Notes: generated from the sequence alone by a model not told the origin. Positions 47,472 through 57,615 are shown, counted from the stretch's first letter. The stretch is DNA of 64,000 nucleotides from Caviibacter abscessus (GCF_001517835.1 NZ_LOQG01000032.1:1-64000), one strand, 5' to 3'. Program-made: numbers and translations.

Positions 47472-48106
47472 ATGATAAATTAAATATATATTTAGAAATG
47501 TTAATTGAAAAAAATAAGGTAATGAATTTAACAGCAATAAGAGAAAAAGAAGATATAATAGAAAAGCATTTTATGGATTCATTACTTTTAAATGATCTTT
47601 TAAAAAAGGAAGATAAAAATATAATAGATATAGGTACAGGAGCAGGTTTTCCAGGTCTTGTATTAGCCATAGTAAATCCTGATAAAAATTTTTTATTAGT
47701 TGATTCAGTTAAAAAGAAAATAGATTTCATAAATGAAGTTATAGCAAAATTAGAATTAAAAAATGTTAAGACTTCAACAAAAAGGGCTGAAGAATTAATT
47801 GAAAATATGCGTGAAAAATTTGATGTTGGCCTTTGTAGAGGTGTTGCAAACCTTAGAATAATTCTTGAGTATGAAATACCTTTTTTAAAAGTTAATGGAA
47901 GATTTTTGCCACAAAAATTAAATGATGGTGAATTAAAAGACTCTGAAAACGCAATGAAATTACTTAGTTGTAAATTGACTAATATACATAGATTTAACTT
48001 ACCTAACAGTAAAGATGAAAGAGTAGTTTTAGAAATAAAGAAAATAAAAAAGACTGAATTAAAATACCCAAGAAAAACGGGTATACCTGTTAAAAATCCA
48101 TTATAG
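47468..48106 (+). CDS. rsmG: 16S rRNA (guanine-527-N7)-methyltransferase RsmG
   Basis: The 212-aa Rossmann methyltransferase has the SAM motif [16 protein letters not shown] and the [11 protein letters not shown] and CRGVANLR stretches. It methylates G527 of 16S rRNA; loss of it causes low-level streptomycin resistance in other species. Its ATG overlaps the mnmG stop (ATGA), so translation is coupled. The end [20 protein letters not shown] is typical. Confidence 0.96.
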   Translation: MNDKLNIYLEMLIEKNKVMNLTAIREKEDIIEKHFMDSLLLNDLLKKEDKNIIDIGTGAGFPGLVLAIVNPDKNFLLVDSVKKKIDFINEVIAKLELKNVKTSTKRAEELIENMREKFDVGLCRGVANLRIILEYEIPFLKVNGRFLPQKLNDGELKDSENAMKLLSCKLTNIHRFNLPNSKDERVVLEIKKIKKTELKYPRKTGIPVKNPL

Positions 48107-48115
48107 CTCATATTC

Positions 48116-48144
48116 TTGAAAAAATAGTTGAATTATAGTAAAAT
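48116..48144 (+). promoter_or_regulatory. Possible promoter of tamB
   Basis: TTGAAA (48116-48121), a 17-base spacer and TAAAAT (48139-48144). A better TATAAT (48149) lacks a -35 at the right distance. Confidence 0.4.
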
Positions 48145-48178
48145 AATATAATGTAAAATTTAATGGAAGCTGATATAT

Positions 48179-51100
48179 ATGAAAAAAGCTAAGATAAATA
48201 CAATATTAATAACGCTATTACTTTTATTTCTCACATTTGTTTTAACGTGGATAAATATTGATAAAACGGCAGAATATATTTTAGATGATATTATGAAAAC
48301 CAATGTCAAGATTGGTTCAATAAAATTTGAAAAATATAAAATAGTGGCAGAAAATATTGAGCTTAAAGACTTAAGCAATGAATATGTAGGTTTTGTAAAA
48401 AAAGCATATGTTTATCCTAATCCTTTTTTAGTATCAAGAGTTTCTCTTGTTAAGATTAAAGGTGGTAATATAGTAATCAAACAGGGTGAAGATTGGCAAC
48501 TTAATTTAAGTAATATTTTAAGACACTCTAAAACGCCATCAATAAAAAGAGTGAGTAATATTGGTATTGTTACTTTTGAGGATATAAATGCAACGTATAT
48601 AAATACAAAGTATGAACAAAAGATAGAAAAATCGTTAGGAAATGTACACGGAATGCTTATTTCAAATATGAGTGACAACATTAAATTGTCATTAACTGGA
48701 GAACATAATAACGAGAAAATGTCTTTTGGTTATACGAATATACCTTTTGTAGGTAAAAGCGTTTTATCATTATTTAGTTTTAAAGATGATAAAGATAAAA
48801 GTTTAAAAGATAAAAAAATAAGTTTAGGTTTTGAAAATGCAACTTTTACACAAGAAGCGGCACAATTTTTACCTTTTGAGTTATATGATGCAAAGCTAAA
48901 TATTTTAAATGGAAATTTTGATATAATATTATCAAAAAATAAAGAACCTTTAGAGCTTTACGGTAATTTAAAAGTTGAATGTTTAGACTTTAAATACAAG
49001 GACTATGATAAGATTTTTAAAAATATAACGGCAAATGTAAAGATGAATAAACATTTGGTTGATGTCAATGTATCAGCGGATATTGAAAAGAAAAATGTCA
49101 GTATAGATATTAATTCAGATATAAATACAAAAAAATTAAATGCAAAAATAAAATTTGATGAGTTACCATACGAGTATCTAAATAAATATTCTTTGATAAA
49201 TAAACAAAATTTAAATTTAAAAGGTAATGTAAGTGCAGATATACTTTTCAAATTTAATTTGCAAAATGAAAATAAATTAGAAGATATATCGGGGACTATT
49301 AAATCAAAAAACATTGAAGCATCAGGAATTAATTTAGAAAATATAGACATAAATTTAAAAAATGGCAAGTTAAAAGGTAAAACACATATAGTAAAAAAAT
49401 CATCTATTAATATTGATGAATTATTAGAATTTAATTTAAATGTTGATTTTAATAAAATGCTTGCGAATGGTAGGGTTAATATAACTAATTTTACAAAAGA
49501 ACTTGAACTTGATAAAATTAGTGTAGATGTTGAAATGAAATCGACAAATAAGATGTCGGCAAAAATAAATTCAAACCAAATATCAGGTCTTTTAACTTAT
49601 GATAATAATAAAATTACGCTAAGTGCTGAAAGTAAAAAAACAATAAACTTTAAGTATAATAGTATTGATTTGTCAAATAATTTTAAAATTAAAAGTCTGG
49701 TATACGATACGAATAACAAGAAATTAATGTCTGATATAGATGTATCAACTCTTGTAAACGGATATGATGTAAATGTAAAAACTAATGCAAAAATAAAAGA
49801 TAACGCCTTATTTCTTAATTCAGATGTTATACAAGGAAATAGCATAGTAAAAGTTACTGGAAACACTAATAGTAAATTTGAACATAATTACAATATAAAT
49901 GGAAATTTACAATTTGAAAAAATAATGGAAATATTAGGTATTGATAAAAAGATAAAAGATGCGAATAAATATATTCCACTTAATTTTTCAGCTGTTTTAA
50001 CAGGAAAAGGAAAAGATTTAGATGCGAAATTTAATATAAGTTCAAATTATATAAACTATATAAGTGAGTTTCAAGATATTAAAATTAGCGGAAATATTAC
50101 AAATATTTTAAAAAATCCTAGTGCATTGGCAACAATTAATACAAAAGAAATATGGAAAGCATATCATAGATTAAAAAATATTAGTGCAAATATATCATAT
50201 GAAAATAAAAAATTATTAGTTAATAATATACAAAATGAACATTTATCTGGAACGTTAGTTTATAACCTAGACACAAAATCAATAAATGCTGACTTATTTT
50301 TAAATAAATACATGGTTTATACTACAAATAAGTACATAGATATAAACACAAATATATCAAAACTTCATATTATTGCAAACGGTAAATTAAATGACTTGGA
50401 AGCTAAAATAAATTTAGGCAAATCTTTTGTCATAATAAATGGCGTAAAAATGGGTTATTTAGTTTCAGACATGAATATGAAAAATAGTATATTATATATT
50501 GATAATATGACTTTAGATGATAATAATTTAAAGGGAACATATGATTTTAACAGCAAGCAAATAGATATAAATGTTACTATATCACAGCAGTTGCAAAAAA
50601 TATTAAATACGACTTCACTTAAAACGGATATACAATCAACAATAAACTTTAAAGGTACACCAAATAATGTAAGTGCGTATATGGATCTTTATTTAAAAGA
50701 TATATCATATAAATCATTAGAAATACCTAATACAAAACTTAATATTGAATATACAGGCGGAAATATAACAAACTTATTTAGAACAGGAATATTAAACGTT
50801 AAAGAAATATCGATACAAGGTAAAGATGGAGCAAACTTATTTAAAACAAATGCTAAATTTAATTTAGCAAATTTAAATCTTAATTATGATATTAAAAATA
50901 AGGAATTTGACTTATCAAAACTTGGAAAAGAATATGACGGTAAAATTCAAGTAAGAGCAGCATTAAAAGGTAATTTAGATGATTATTATGCAGAAATAAT
51001 GTTAAATTCAAGTAATATGAAATTTAAAAATAATAATATTAAGGATTTAACTTTAAGTTTACAAGCTAATAAAGATGGTATAAATATAGGGCAAGGGTAT

Positions 51101-52624
51101 TTTGAATATCAAAATAATCCTGTGCTTATTGAAGGATATATTATACATAAACCATTAGATTATGATATAAGGGTAGTTGCAAAAGACTTTGATTTAAGCT
51201 TTTTAAAATTGCTTAATTCAAATATATCACAATCTTCGGGTATGGCAAATATAGACTTTGTTGCTAATAAAAATAGTCATACAGGATCAATAAAAATTGA
51301 TAATTTCAATTTTAAAACTAAAGATAAAGATTATGATATCAGTAAATTTAATGTTGACCTAAGCTTTATTAACAAGGACATAAACTTTAACAAATTTAAC
51401 GGTTTATTCAATGGTGGAACTGTAAATATATCAGGTAGTTTAACATTACCAAATGTATCTGATGATTTTATGCAAACTAGAAGATTAAAATTAGGTAAAT
51501 TTGATTTAAATATGAATGCAAATAACATGTTGATAAAATATAAAGGGAATAAAGCTATTCTTACAGGTGATTTAAATATTAAGGGAGAAAATATTACAGG
51601 TAATATTATTATAAACTCCGGAACAGTGTCATCATTATCACTTATTGATAAGAAAAAGAATAACAATACAAATGTAAAACAAGGATACATAGATACATTT
51701 ATTAATGAAGTTATAAACAATTTGTTAAAACAATACTTGGTTACAATTGATTTAGAAACTTCAAAACCTATAGTTATAGACGTACCTACATATCTTGTTG
51801 CAAAAAATATAATGGGAGAGTTAAGTGCAAAATTAACTTTAATATATGAAAATGGACTACCACATATTTATGGTGATGCTAATGTAACTAAGGGTTCATT
51901 TGATATAAATAATAATGTATTTTCTGTAGAACAATTTGAACTACAGTTTTTAAATAAAGTGGAAAGTACAATAATTAATCCATATATTAATTTAAGAGCA
52001 ACAACACGGGTAGGAAAAGAAAATATTGAGGTGAGTTCTGTAGGCTTTATTAGTGAAAAAAATATCCAGTTCAAATCTGATTCCGGTAAATCAAGAGATG
52101 AAATCTTGGAGTTATTAACATTTAGAGGATTTAAGCTTAATACAGAAACTGGACTAAGTTTTGGTAAAAACGTGATAAATATAGCAACAGAAACAGCGGT
52201 AAATCAATTGTTTAGTCCAATAACAAACATGATTGGAAAAACAATAGGTCTTACAAAATTTGATATAAATGCTAATATTGAAGACAAAGATAAATTAGAA
52301 CTTAATAATTTATTAAATAATACTTCGGCAGATATATATCTACAAAGTAGGTTAATTAAAAATAAAGAAATTTATTGGAATACAAAGGCTTCATTACCAT
52401 TTAATGGAGATTTAAAGAGAATAAAATATGATTTATGGATATCATATTTATTCAAGGACTCATTTGGTGCTAATATAGGAATTAAAGGACAAAATGGAAA
52501 TGAGTTCAATCTTAAAAATATTCATTTCTACGGTGGTATTAATTACTCTAAGAAATTTGATGATTTTTCTGACTTTTTTGATAATTTATCAAATATCTTT
52601 GATAAGAGAGAAACTTTGAAATAA
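48179..52624 (+). CDS. TamB-like translocation/assembly module protein (AsmA-like)
   Basis: The 1481-aa protein has one N-terminal membrane helix (about 8-27), then a long strand-rich body of repeating short strands (I/L/N/K-rich, typical of a beta-taco groove), and the DUF490 TamB C-terminal domain (about 1120-1481, with VDIPTYLVAKNIMGELSAKLTL-type motifs and the closing region where TamB meets a barrel partner). Proteins of this size bridge inner and outer membranes and move phospholipid or help insert outer membrane proteins. bamA directly follows (16 bases). tamA is not seen, so BamA may be its partner, as proposed for other phyla. SD GGAAG. Confidence 0.9.
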   Translation: MKKAKINTILITLLLLFLTFVLTWINIDKTAEYILDDIMKTNVKIGSIKFEKYKIVAENIELKDLSNEYVGFVKKAYVYPNPFLVSRVSLVKIKGGNIVIKQGEDWQLNLSNILRHSKTPSIKRVSNIGIVTFEDINATYINTKYEQKIEKSLGNVHGMLISNMSDNIKLSLTGEHNNEKMSFGYTNIPFVGKSVLSLFSFKDDKDKSLKDKKISLGFENATFTQEAAQFLPFELYDAKLNILNGNFDIILSKNKEPLELYGNLKVECLDFKYKDYDKIFKNITANVKMNKHLVDVNVSADIEKKNVSIDINSDINTKKLNAKIKFDELPYEYLNKYSLINKQNLNLKGNVSADILFKFNLQNENKLEDISGTIKSKNIEASGINLENIDINLKNGKLKGKTHIVKKSSINIDELLEFNLNVDFNKMLANGRVNITNFTKELELDKISVDVEMKSTNKMSAKINSNQISGLLTYDNNKITLSAESKKTINFKYNSIDLSNNFKIKSLVYDTNNKKLMSDIDVSTLVNGYDVNVKTNAKIKDNALFLNSDVIQGNSIVKVTGNTNSKFEHNYNINGNLQFEKIMEILGIDKKIKDANKYIPLNFSAVLTGKGKDLDAKFNISSNYINYISEFQDIKISGNITNILKNPSALATINTKEIWKAYHRLKNISANISYENKKLLVNNIQNEHLSGTLVYNLDTKSINADLFLNKYMVYTTNKYIDINTNISKLHIIANGKLNDLEAKINLGKSFVIINGVKMGYLVSDMNMKNSILYIDNMTLDDNNLKGTYDFNSKQIDINVTISQQLQKILNTTSLKTDIQSTINFKGTPNNVSAYMDLYLKDISYKSLEIPNTKLNIEYTGGNITNLFRTGILNVKEISIQGKDGANLFKTNAKFNLANLNLNYDIKNKEFDLSKLGKEYDGKIQVRAALKGNLDDYYAEIMLNSSNMKFKNNNIKDLTLSLQANKDGINIGQGYFEYQNNPVLIEGYIIHKPLDYDIRVVAKDFDLSFLKLLNSNISQSSGMANIDFVANKNSHTGSIKIDNFNFKTKDKDYDISKFNVDLSFINKDINFNKFNGLFNGGTVNISGSLTLPNVSDDFMQTRRLKLGKFDLNMNANNMLIKYKGNKAILTGDLNIKGENITGNIIINSGTVSSLSLIDKKKNNNTNVKQGYIDTFINEVINNLLKQYLVTIDLETSKPIVIDVPTYLVAKNIMGELSAKLTLIYENGLPHIYGDANVTKGSFDINNNVFSVEQFELQFLNKVESTIINPYINLRATTRVGKENIEVSSVGFISEKNIQFKSDSGKSRDEILELLTFRGFKLNTETGLSFGKNVINIATETAVNQLFSPITNMIGKTIGLTKFDINANIEDKDKLELNNLLNNTSADIYLQSRLIKNKEIYWNTKASLPFNGDLKRIKYDLWISYLFKDSFGANIGIKGQNGNEFNLKNIHFYGGINYSKKFDDFSDFFDNLSNIFDKRETLK

Positions 52625-52640
52625 GAAAGGATTAGTAATT

Positions 52641-55040
52641 ATGAATAAAAAATTAGGATTTGGGCTTGCCGCCGTAATCTCTATTATGTCAACGGCGAGT
52701 TTTGGAATTGAAAACATGAAAATTACTAAAATTGAAGTAAAAAATTTAAGAGAATTAACAAAAGAATATGTATTATCAAGTATACCGGTAAAAGTTGGAG
52801 ATCAATATGCAAATAAGGAATTAAGTGATATATATTTAGCACTTCGTAATACAGGAGTGTTTTCAAATGTAAATATCTATCCTACAATAAATGGCTCAGA
52901 AGTATCATTACTACTTGAAGTAGACGAAGTAAATAATGCAAAAGAAGAATTAGCAAATAGACAAGCAATTATTAATGCATCAAAAAGAACAGATTTAATT
53001 GTAAACAGTGTTAAAGTTGTTGGAAATACTGAGGTTGATTTAAAAGAAATTTTAGATGCTTCTTCTGTAAAAGTTGGAGAGTATTTTACTCCTATAACTG
53101 TAAATGTACTTGCTAATGCAATTTTATCAACAGGATATTTTGAAAGTGTAAAACCTTCTGTTGATAGAAATGGTAATACTAAAACAGTTAATGTAAAATT
53201 TGAAGTAAAAGAAAATCCAAAATTAAAAAGCATAACTATTGATGGTGTTACAGCATTTACAGTAGAACAAATAAAAGAAGTTGCAGGACTTATTGAAGGT
53301 AAGGTAATAAATGCAAATGCACTTAATCCTAATACAAGTCCTATTCTTGAACTATATCAAAAATACGGTATAGTAACTGCAAGAATAATAGATGTGAAAT
53401 ATAACGACGGAAATATACAAATGAAAATATCAGAAGGAAAAATTAATAAAGTAACTTTTGGTAAAACAGTTCAAAAACAAGATGGTAGAAGATTTAGTGA
53501 AAGACAATATACACTTAAAACAAAACCATATGTATTAGAAAGAATGACAACTCTTAAAGAAGGTGAAATTCTTACTAATCAGAGTATAACTGAAACTATA
53601 CAAGAGTTCTATAAAACAGGATTATTTAGTTCAGTTGAACCTAAAATAGAGGGTGTAGCAAATGATCCAAATGGTAGAAATGTAACTCTTATACTTGAAG
53701 AAAGACCATCTACATCAATAAATGGACAAGTAGCTTATGAAACAAAAGAAGGATTTACAGGAGGTATAACACTTTCAGATAAAAACTTCTTAGGTAATCA
53801 ACAAGAAATATCATTACAAACAAATTTTGGGACAAGAGGAAACTACGATTTAAGTTTTTCATTCTTTGACCCTTGGATTAAAGGAACTCCAAGACTTCAA
53901 GTAGGAACTAATGTATTTTTCAAAAGAGAAAAAGCAAGAAAAGCAGACCTTGAAAAAGATGGAGAGTTGCCTTCAATACTTGAAAATGTAACAAGAATAT
54001 CAGGTTCATATGTATATGGAGCAAGTGTTACACTTGGTAAAGGTGTTGCAAGAAACACTTTCCTTTCAGTAAAACCAAGAATATATGGAGTAAGAAGTAC
54101 CAATGCTGAAGAACAACAAAAAGTATTAGTAGACTATACTTTGGGTTCAGTTGCAACAACTGTAATTTACGATTCAAGAAATGACTCATATTTACCAAGA
54201 AGTGGATTCTATTTATCAGCAACGTATGAATTAGGATACATATTTAGAGATAAGAGTGTTAAGCCGAGTTATCTAACAAGAAAGAAAGAAGAATTAAAAA
54301 ATTTATATGAAGGAAAGAATGATACTAAGAAAACTCAGAGCATGAATGTTGCTGGAAGTAGTGTTAATAATAAGAACGGAAATAATGATGCTGAAGCTCT
54401 AAAAAAAGCAAAAGAAGAATATGATAAAAAAATTAAAGAAAATAAAAATTCTAAAGACTTAGAAGAAGCAAAGAAAAAATATGAAGAAGAAGTGAAAAAA
54501 TTCAAAGAAAAGAATAATGGTAAAATTACTTTAGGTGATACTAGTAACCAAACCTTAAATCACAGATTCTTCAATCGTTTCAATGTTGACTTTAGAGCAT
54601 ATCATCGTGTGTACAAAGATAAAAATTCAATGGCATATAGAATAACTTTAGGTTATGCAAATGAAGGTACGCCTGAAAATCTGATGTTTAGGGTAAATGA
54701 TGGAACCACGTTAAGAGGTTATAATGATGAAGCTACCAATGCCATATTTACAGCAACAGCAGAAAATAGAACATACATCAATAACTATATACAACTAGTA
54801 GCATTTGGAGAACTTGGATTAAATTCAAAACCAACTGGAACGAATTCAACTACTGGACTACAACAATATACAGCATTTAAAGATATATTTAAAAAAGAAA
54901 ACTTAAAAATTGATTTAGGTTTAGGTGCAAGAATAACTACACCGATAGGAGTAATAAGACTAGATTATGCTTGGCCTTTAATTAATGCAAATGGAAATAG
55001 CAAAGGTAAATTCTCATTTGGATTTGGTCAAACATTCTAA
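52641..55040 (+). CDS. bamA: Outer membrane protein assembly factor BamA
   Basis: The 799-aa protein has a signal peptide (about 1-22, STASFG). POTRA domains follow to residue about 365; the fifth carries VTLILEERPSTSINGQVAYETKEGF. A 16-strand-type barrel follows to the end, closing SFGFGQTF with the C-terminal Phe typical of outer membrane barrels. A striking K/E-rich insertion (about 540-630) breaks a barrel loop. The lid-lock motif VRGY is seen as LRGYND near residue 700 (the family motif is VRGF/Y). BamA inserts other barrels into the outer membrane. SD AGAAAGGA. It belongs with tamB. Confidence 0.94.
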   Translation: MNKKLGFGLAAVISIMSTASFGIENMKITKIEVKNLRELTKEYVLSSIPVKVGDQYANKELSDIYLALRNTGVFSNVNIYPTINGSEVSLLLEVDEVNNAKEELANRQAIINASKRTDLIVNSVKVVGNTEVDLKEILDASSVKVGEYFTPITVNVLANAILSTGYFESVKPSVDRNGNTKTVNVKFEVKENPKLKSITIDGVTAFTVEQIKEVAGLIEGKVINANALNPNTSPILELYQKYGIVTARIIDVKYNDGNIQMKISEGKINKVTFGKTVQKQDGRRFSERQYTLKTKPYVLERMTTLKEGEILTNQSITETIQEFYKTGLFSSVEPKIEGVANDPNGRNVTLILEERPSTSINGQVAYETKEGFTGGITLSDKNFLGNQQEISLQTNFGTRGNYDLSFSFFDPWIKGTPRLQVGTNVFFKREKARKADLEKDGELPSILENVTRISGSYVYGASVTLGKGVARNTFLSVKPRIYGVRSTNAEEQQKVLVDYTLGSVATTVIYDSRNDSYLPRSGFYLSATYELGYIFRDKSVKPSYLTRKKEELKNLYEGKNDTKKTQSMNVAGSSVNNKNGNNDAEALKKAKEEYDKKIKENKNSKDLEEAKKKYEEEVKKFKEKNNGKITLGDTSNQTLNHRFFNRFNVDFRAYHRVYKDKNSMAYRITLGYANEGTPENLMFRVNDGTTLRGYNDEATNAIFTATAENRTYINNYIQLVAFGELGLNSKPTGTNSTTGLQQYTAFKDIFKKENLKIDLGLGARITTPIGVIRLDYAWPLINANGNSKGKFSFGFGQTF

Positions 55041-55047
55041 TATATAT

Positions 55048-55073
55048 TAAGGACTAGCAGATGTTAGTCCTTA
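55048..55073 (+). terminator. Stem-loop after bamA
   Basis: A perfect 9-bp stem (taaggacta 55048-55056 with tagtcctta 55065-55073). It lacks a T-run, so it may be a partial terminator or an mRNA-protecting structure. Confidence 0.5.
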
Positions 55074-55092
55074 CTTTGATAGAAGGAGAAAA

Positions 55093-55629
55093 ATGAAAAA
55101 AACAAGTAGGCAAGGGAATGCACATTCATTAGTTGTGGGAGTATCTGTTTATGTAGCAGTTTTGATAACTTATTATTTAGCATCAAAAAATGTTAGTGTG
55201 TATTATCTTAAATTTGATAAATTCGCTATATTTTCAGCAGGTATTTCAGCAGCTATAACATCGCATTATGATGGAAAGAAAAGTACAAAAACAGGCTTTG
55301 ATAGAGTTTGGGGAACAACTTTAGGGATAATAATAGGTTATCCTGCTACAAAACTTGTTATGTACTGTTTTACTCATTTTCCCTACCCCCTTATATTCAT
55401 TCCACTTATAGCCGGAATAGGTACATATTTAATATTTAAGATAGGGTATAAGTTTTTAGGTATACCGACGCCTTCGGTCGGAGCAGTTGCATTTTTGGGG
55501 TTAGTAATACAAAACCCTGTAAATACAACAGAACTTTATTTATTTGGAAGATTTACTGCAACTCTTATTGGGGTAATAGTGGCAGTATTGGTAGCTTGGA
55601 CAATTAATGTTATGAAAGGATTAAAATAG
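55093..55629 (+). CDS. Integral membrane protein, FUSC/aromatic-acid-exporter-like
   Basis: The 178-aa protein has about five hydrophobic segments (about 15-35, 45-60, 75-95, 100-120, 125-170). The opening pattern (VYVAVLITYYLASKN), a loop DGKKSTKTGFDRVWGTTLGIIIGYP, and the end pattern RFTATLIGVIVAVLVAWTI resemble the small FUSC/ArAE membrane domains, where the conserved R(V/L)WGTxLG and R..xTxIGxxVA segments recur. It lacks the long soluble part of full ArAE proteins. Substrate unknown. SD AGGAG; it begins a run to the NlpC/P60 gene. Confidence 0.75.
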   Translation: MKKTSRQGNAHSLVVGVSVYVAVLITYYLASKNVSVYYLKFDKFAIFSAGISAAITSHYDGKKSTKTGFDRVWGTTLGIIIGYPATKLVMYCFTHFPYPLIFIPLIAGIGTYLIFKIGYKFLGIPTPSVGAVAFLGLVIQNPVNTTELYLFGRFTATLIGVIVAVLVAWTINVMKGLK

Positions 55630-55631
55630 AA

Positions 55632-56180
55632 ATGAAAAAAAACATACTGTTTGTTTTAATGTCAATTATTTTATTCAGTTGTGGAATTAGCCCTGAAAAA
55701 ACTGTTGATACATTTTTGGGAAGTGTTAAAGAAAAGAAAATAGAAGAAGCTATTAAATATACAGATGATGCTGAATTTGCGAAAAATTTAGAAATTAAAT
55801 ATGGTAATCAAATACAAGAAACATTCTTTAATGCTTTGTATAGAAATTTTAATTATGAAATTCTTAATGTTGCGGTTCAAGAAGATAAGAGTGTTATTGT
55901 AAATGTTTCAGTAGAAAATATTGATGTACAAAAAGTATTTCTTGAAGTGTTTCAATCAATGTTTAAAAAAGCATTTGAAGGAAATGCTGATGTTAAAATT
56001 GAAGATGAATTGTCTAAAGTACTTAAAAATCCCAATTTAGCAAAAATTAAAGTTGTGGATCAATATGTATTAGTAAAAAAATCAGGTAAGTATAAAATAA
56101 AGCTTACAAGTCATAATGTTGATAAAATCTTTGGAGGATATTATTCAACAATATCAAATTTAACAAATCTGGGAAGGTAA
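55632..56180 (+). CDS. Lipoprotein with a DUF4878/NTF2-like domain
   Basis: The 182-aa protein has a lipoprotein signal with lipobox LFSC (Cys16). The rest (about 20-175) looks like the NTF2-like/DUF4878 fold: PEKTVDTFLGSVKEKKIEEAIKYTDDA, later strands VIVNVSVENID and YVLVKKSGKYKIKL. No catalytic residues are known for this group. It is two bases after the previous gene. Role unknown; cell-envelope location is supported by the signal. Confidence 0.8.
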   Translation: MKKNILFVLMSIILFSCGISPEKTVDTFLGSVKEKKIEEAIKYTDDAEFAKNLEIKYGNQIQETFFNALYRNFNYEILNVAVQEDKSVIVNVSVENIDVQKVFLEVFQSMFKKAFEGNADVKIEDELSKVLKNPNLAKIKVVDQYVLVKKSGKYKIKLTSHNVDKIFGGYYSTISNLTNLGR

Positions 56181-56192
56181 TAAAGAATAATA

Positions 56193-57119
56193 ATGAGTTC
56201 AAAAGTATTAATAGGAATAACAAAAAATGTTAGATTTGCAATAGCAGATACTACAGAAATAGGAAATAAAGCTTTAGAAAAATATCCTACAGAAGCATTT
56301 ATGTGCAAAACAGAATTTGAGTTAATAACTATTGCTTCTTTATTATCAGGAAATGTTAAAGGGGATAACACAAAATACAGTATAGTTGTTAAAGGAGACA
56401 AACTATTAGGAAATTCCAAAGTTAGAAATGGTGCAAATGGGAAAATAATGTCAAGTAGCCGTTTTAATCCTGAACAATTAACAGAATTTTTAGATGCTAT
56501 AAAAAATGAAAATATTGATAAATTTCATGAGTTATATACCATGGGTAAAGGTGTAGTATACTTTGAATCAGACTATGGTTTAAAATTCCCGTATGTAACG
56601 GAAATAGAACTTGAAGAAAATGATAGTATGACAAATGTAATAACTGATTTTTATGAAAGATCAGATCAAATACCTACTATCATATCTACATCTGTTTTAG
56701 AAAGTGAAGACAATAAAGATGTGTTATTTATGGGAGGTATATTAATACAATTATTGCCTAGCGGAGATAAAAAAGTATTAGAAAAACTTAGAAAAAAAAT
56801 TGATATGATACATAGTGTACCTGTTTTATTAAAACATAATTTTTCACTTGAAAAAATTGCAGAAATACTTTTTGAAAATGTAGATAAAAGAACAAAAGCA
56901 AAAAATATTGAGGATTACAAAATACTTGAAATAAAGGATTTAGAATATACTTGTGATTGTTCTCGTGAAAAATTTCAAGATTTATTAACAAGAATAAGTA
57001 CAAAAGATGAACTTCTAAATATGTTAAAAGAAGATGGGAAAATAGAAGCTGTTTGTAGTTTTTGTGAAAAACCATATATTTTTCTGGATTATAAAGAGTT
57101 TGAAAAGTCGTTAAATTAA
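56193..57119 (+). CDS. hslO: Redox-regulated chaperone Hsp33
   Basis: The 308-aa holdase is turned on by oxidation. The N-terminal core binds unfolded clients. The C-terminal zinc centre has CxC in TCDCSREKF and CxxC in CSFCEKPY, about 30 residues apart, which hold zinc in the reduced, inactive form. Length and spacing are standard. It lies between the DUF4878-like lipoprotein and the STAS gene. Confidence 0.95.
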   Translation: MSSKVLIGITKNVRFAIADTTEIGNKALEKYPTEAFMCKTEFELITIASLLSGNVKGDNTKYSIVVKGDKLLGNSKVRNGANGKIMSSSRFNPEQLTEFLDAIKNENIDKFHELYTMGKGVVYFESDYGLKFPYVTEIELEENDSMTNVITDFYERSDQIPTIISTSVLESEDNKDVLFMGGILIQLLPSGDKKVLEKLRKKIDMIHSVPVLLKHNFSLEKIAEILFENVDKRTKAKNIEDYKILEIKDLEYTCDCSREKFQDLLTRISTKDELLNMLKEDGKIEAVCSFCEKPYIFLDYKEFEKSLN

Positions 57120-57150
57120 GAAAGTTCAAGTTAAAATAAGGAGAAAATTT

Positions 57151-57615
57151 GTGAACGATATTTTATATGCAACGTTAGATAATGTAAATGTTATTAAAGT
57201 TTATGGGAAAGCAACTATGAAAAATAGTCAAGCTGTACTTGATTTATTTGAAAATTCAGATAAAATCGTTATGCTTGATTTAAGTGAAACAACATACATA
57301 GATAGTACATTTTTAGGATTAATTGCTAAATATACTATGGAATATATGCAAAAATATAGTGAATATTTAAGTATAATAAAGCCAACAGATGAAGTATTAA
57401 CAGCATTAAAGCAAACGGGTATACTTAAATTTATAGTAATTATTAATGAACAGATTACTATAAATGGTGTTAAAGTAGAGAATAATAATTTTACAAATTC
57501 TAACATTCCAAAACATATATTGGAAATGCACGAAATATTAGCCGGTCTTAATGAAGAAAATGCAATAGTTTTTAATCCGGTAGTTGAACAATTAAGAAAA
57601 GTGGTGGAAAAATGA
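57151..57615 (+). CDS. STAS-domain protein (anti-sigma factor antagonist-like)
   Basis: The 154-aa protein has a STAS domain (about 5-105: VIKVYGKATMKNSQAVLDLF, then IVMLDLSETTYIDSTFLGLIAKY with the phosphorylatable Ser in DST). The extra 45-residue helical end is unusual. Antagonist proteins like SpoIIAA bind kinase-anti-sigma pairs; no such kinase is nearby. The start is a GTG with AAGGAG upstream, since no in-frame ATG fits. Its stop overlaps the ddl start by four bases. Confidence 0.82.
   Translation: MNDILYATLDNVNVIKVYGKATMKNSQAVLDLFENSDKIVMLDLSETTYIDSTFLGLIAKYTMEYMQKYSEYLSIIKPTDEVLTALKQTGILKFIVIINEQITINGVKVENNNFTNSNIPKHILEMHEILAGLNEENAIVFNPVVEQLRKVVEK

Noticed and set aside
47416-48111. 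Minus-strand ORF of 231 codons opposite rsmG
   Set aside because: Long only because rsmG codon use leaves the opposite strand open; rsmG itself is secure.
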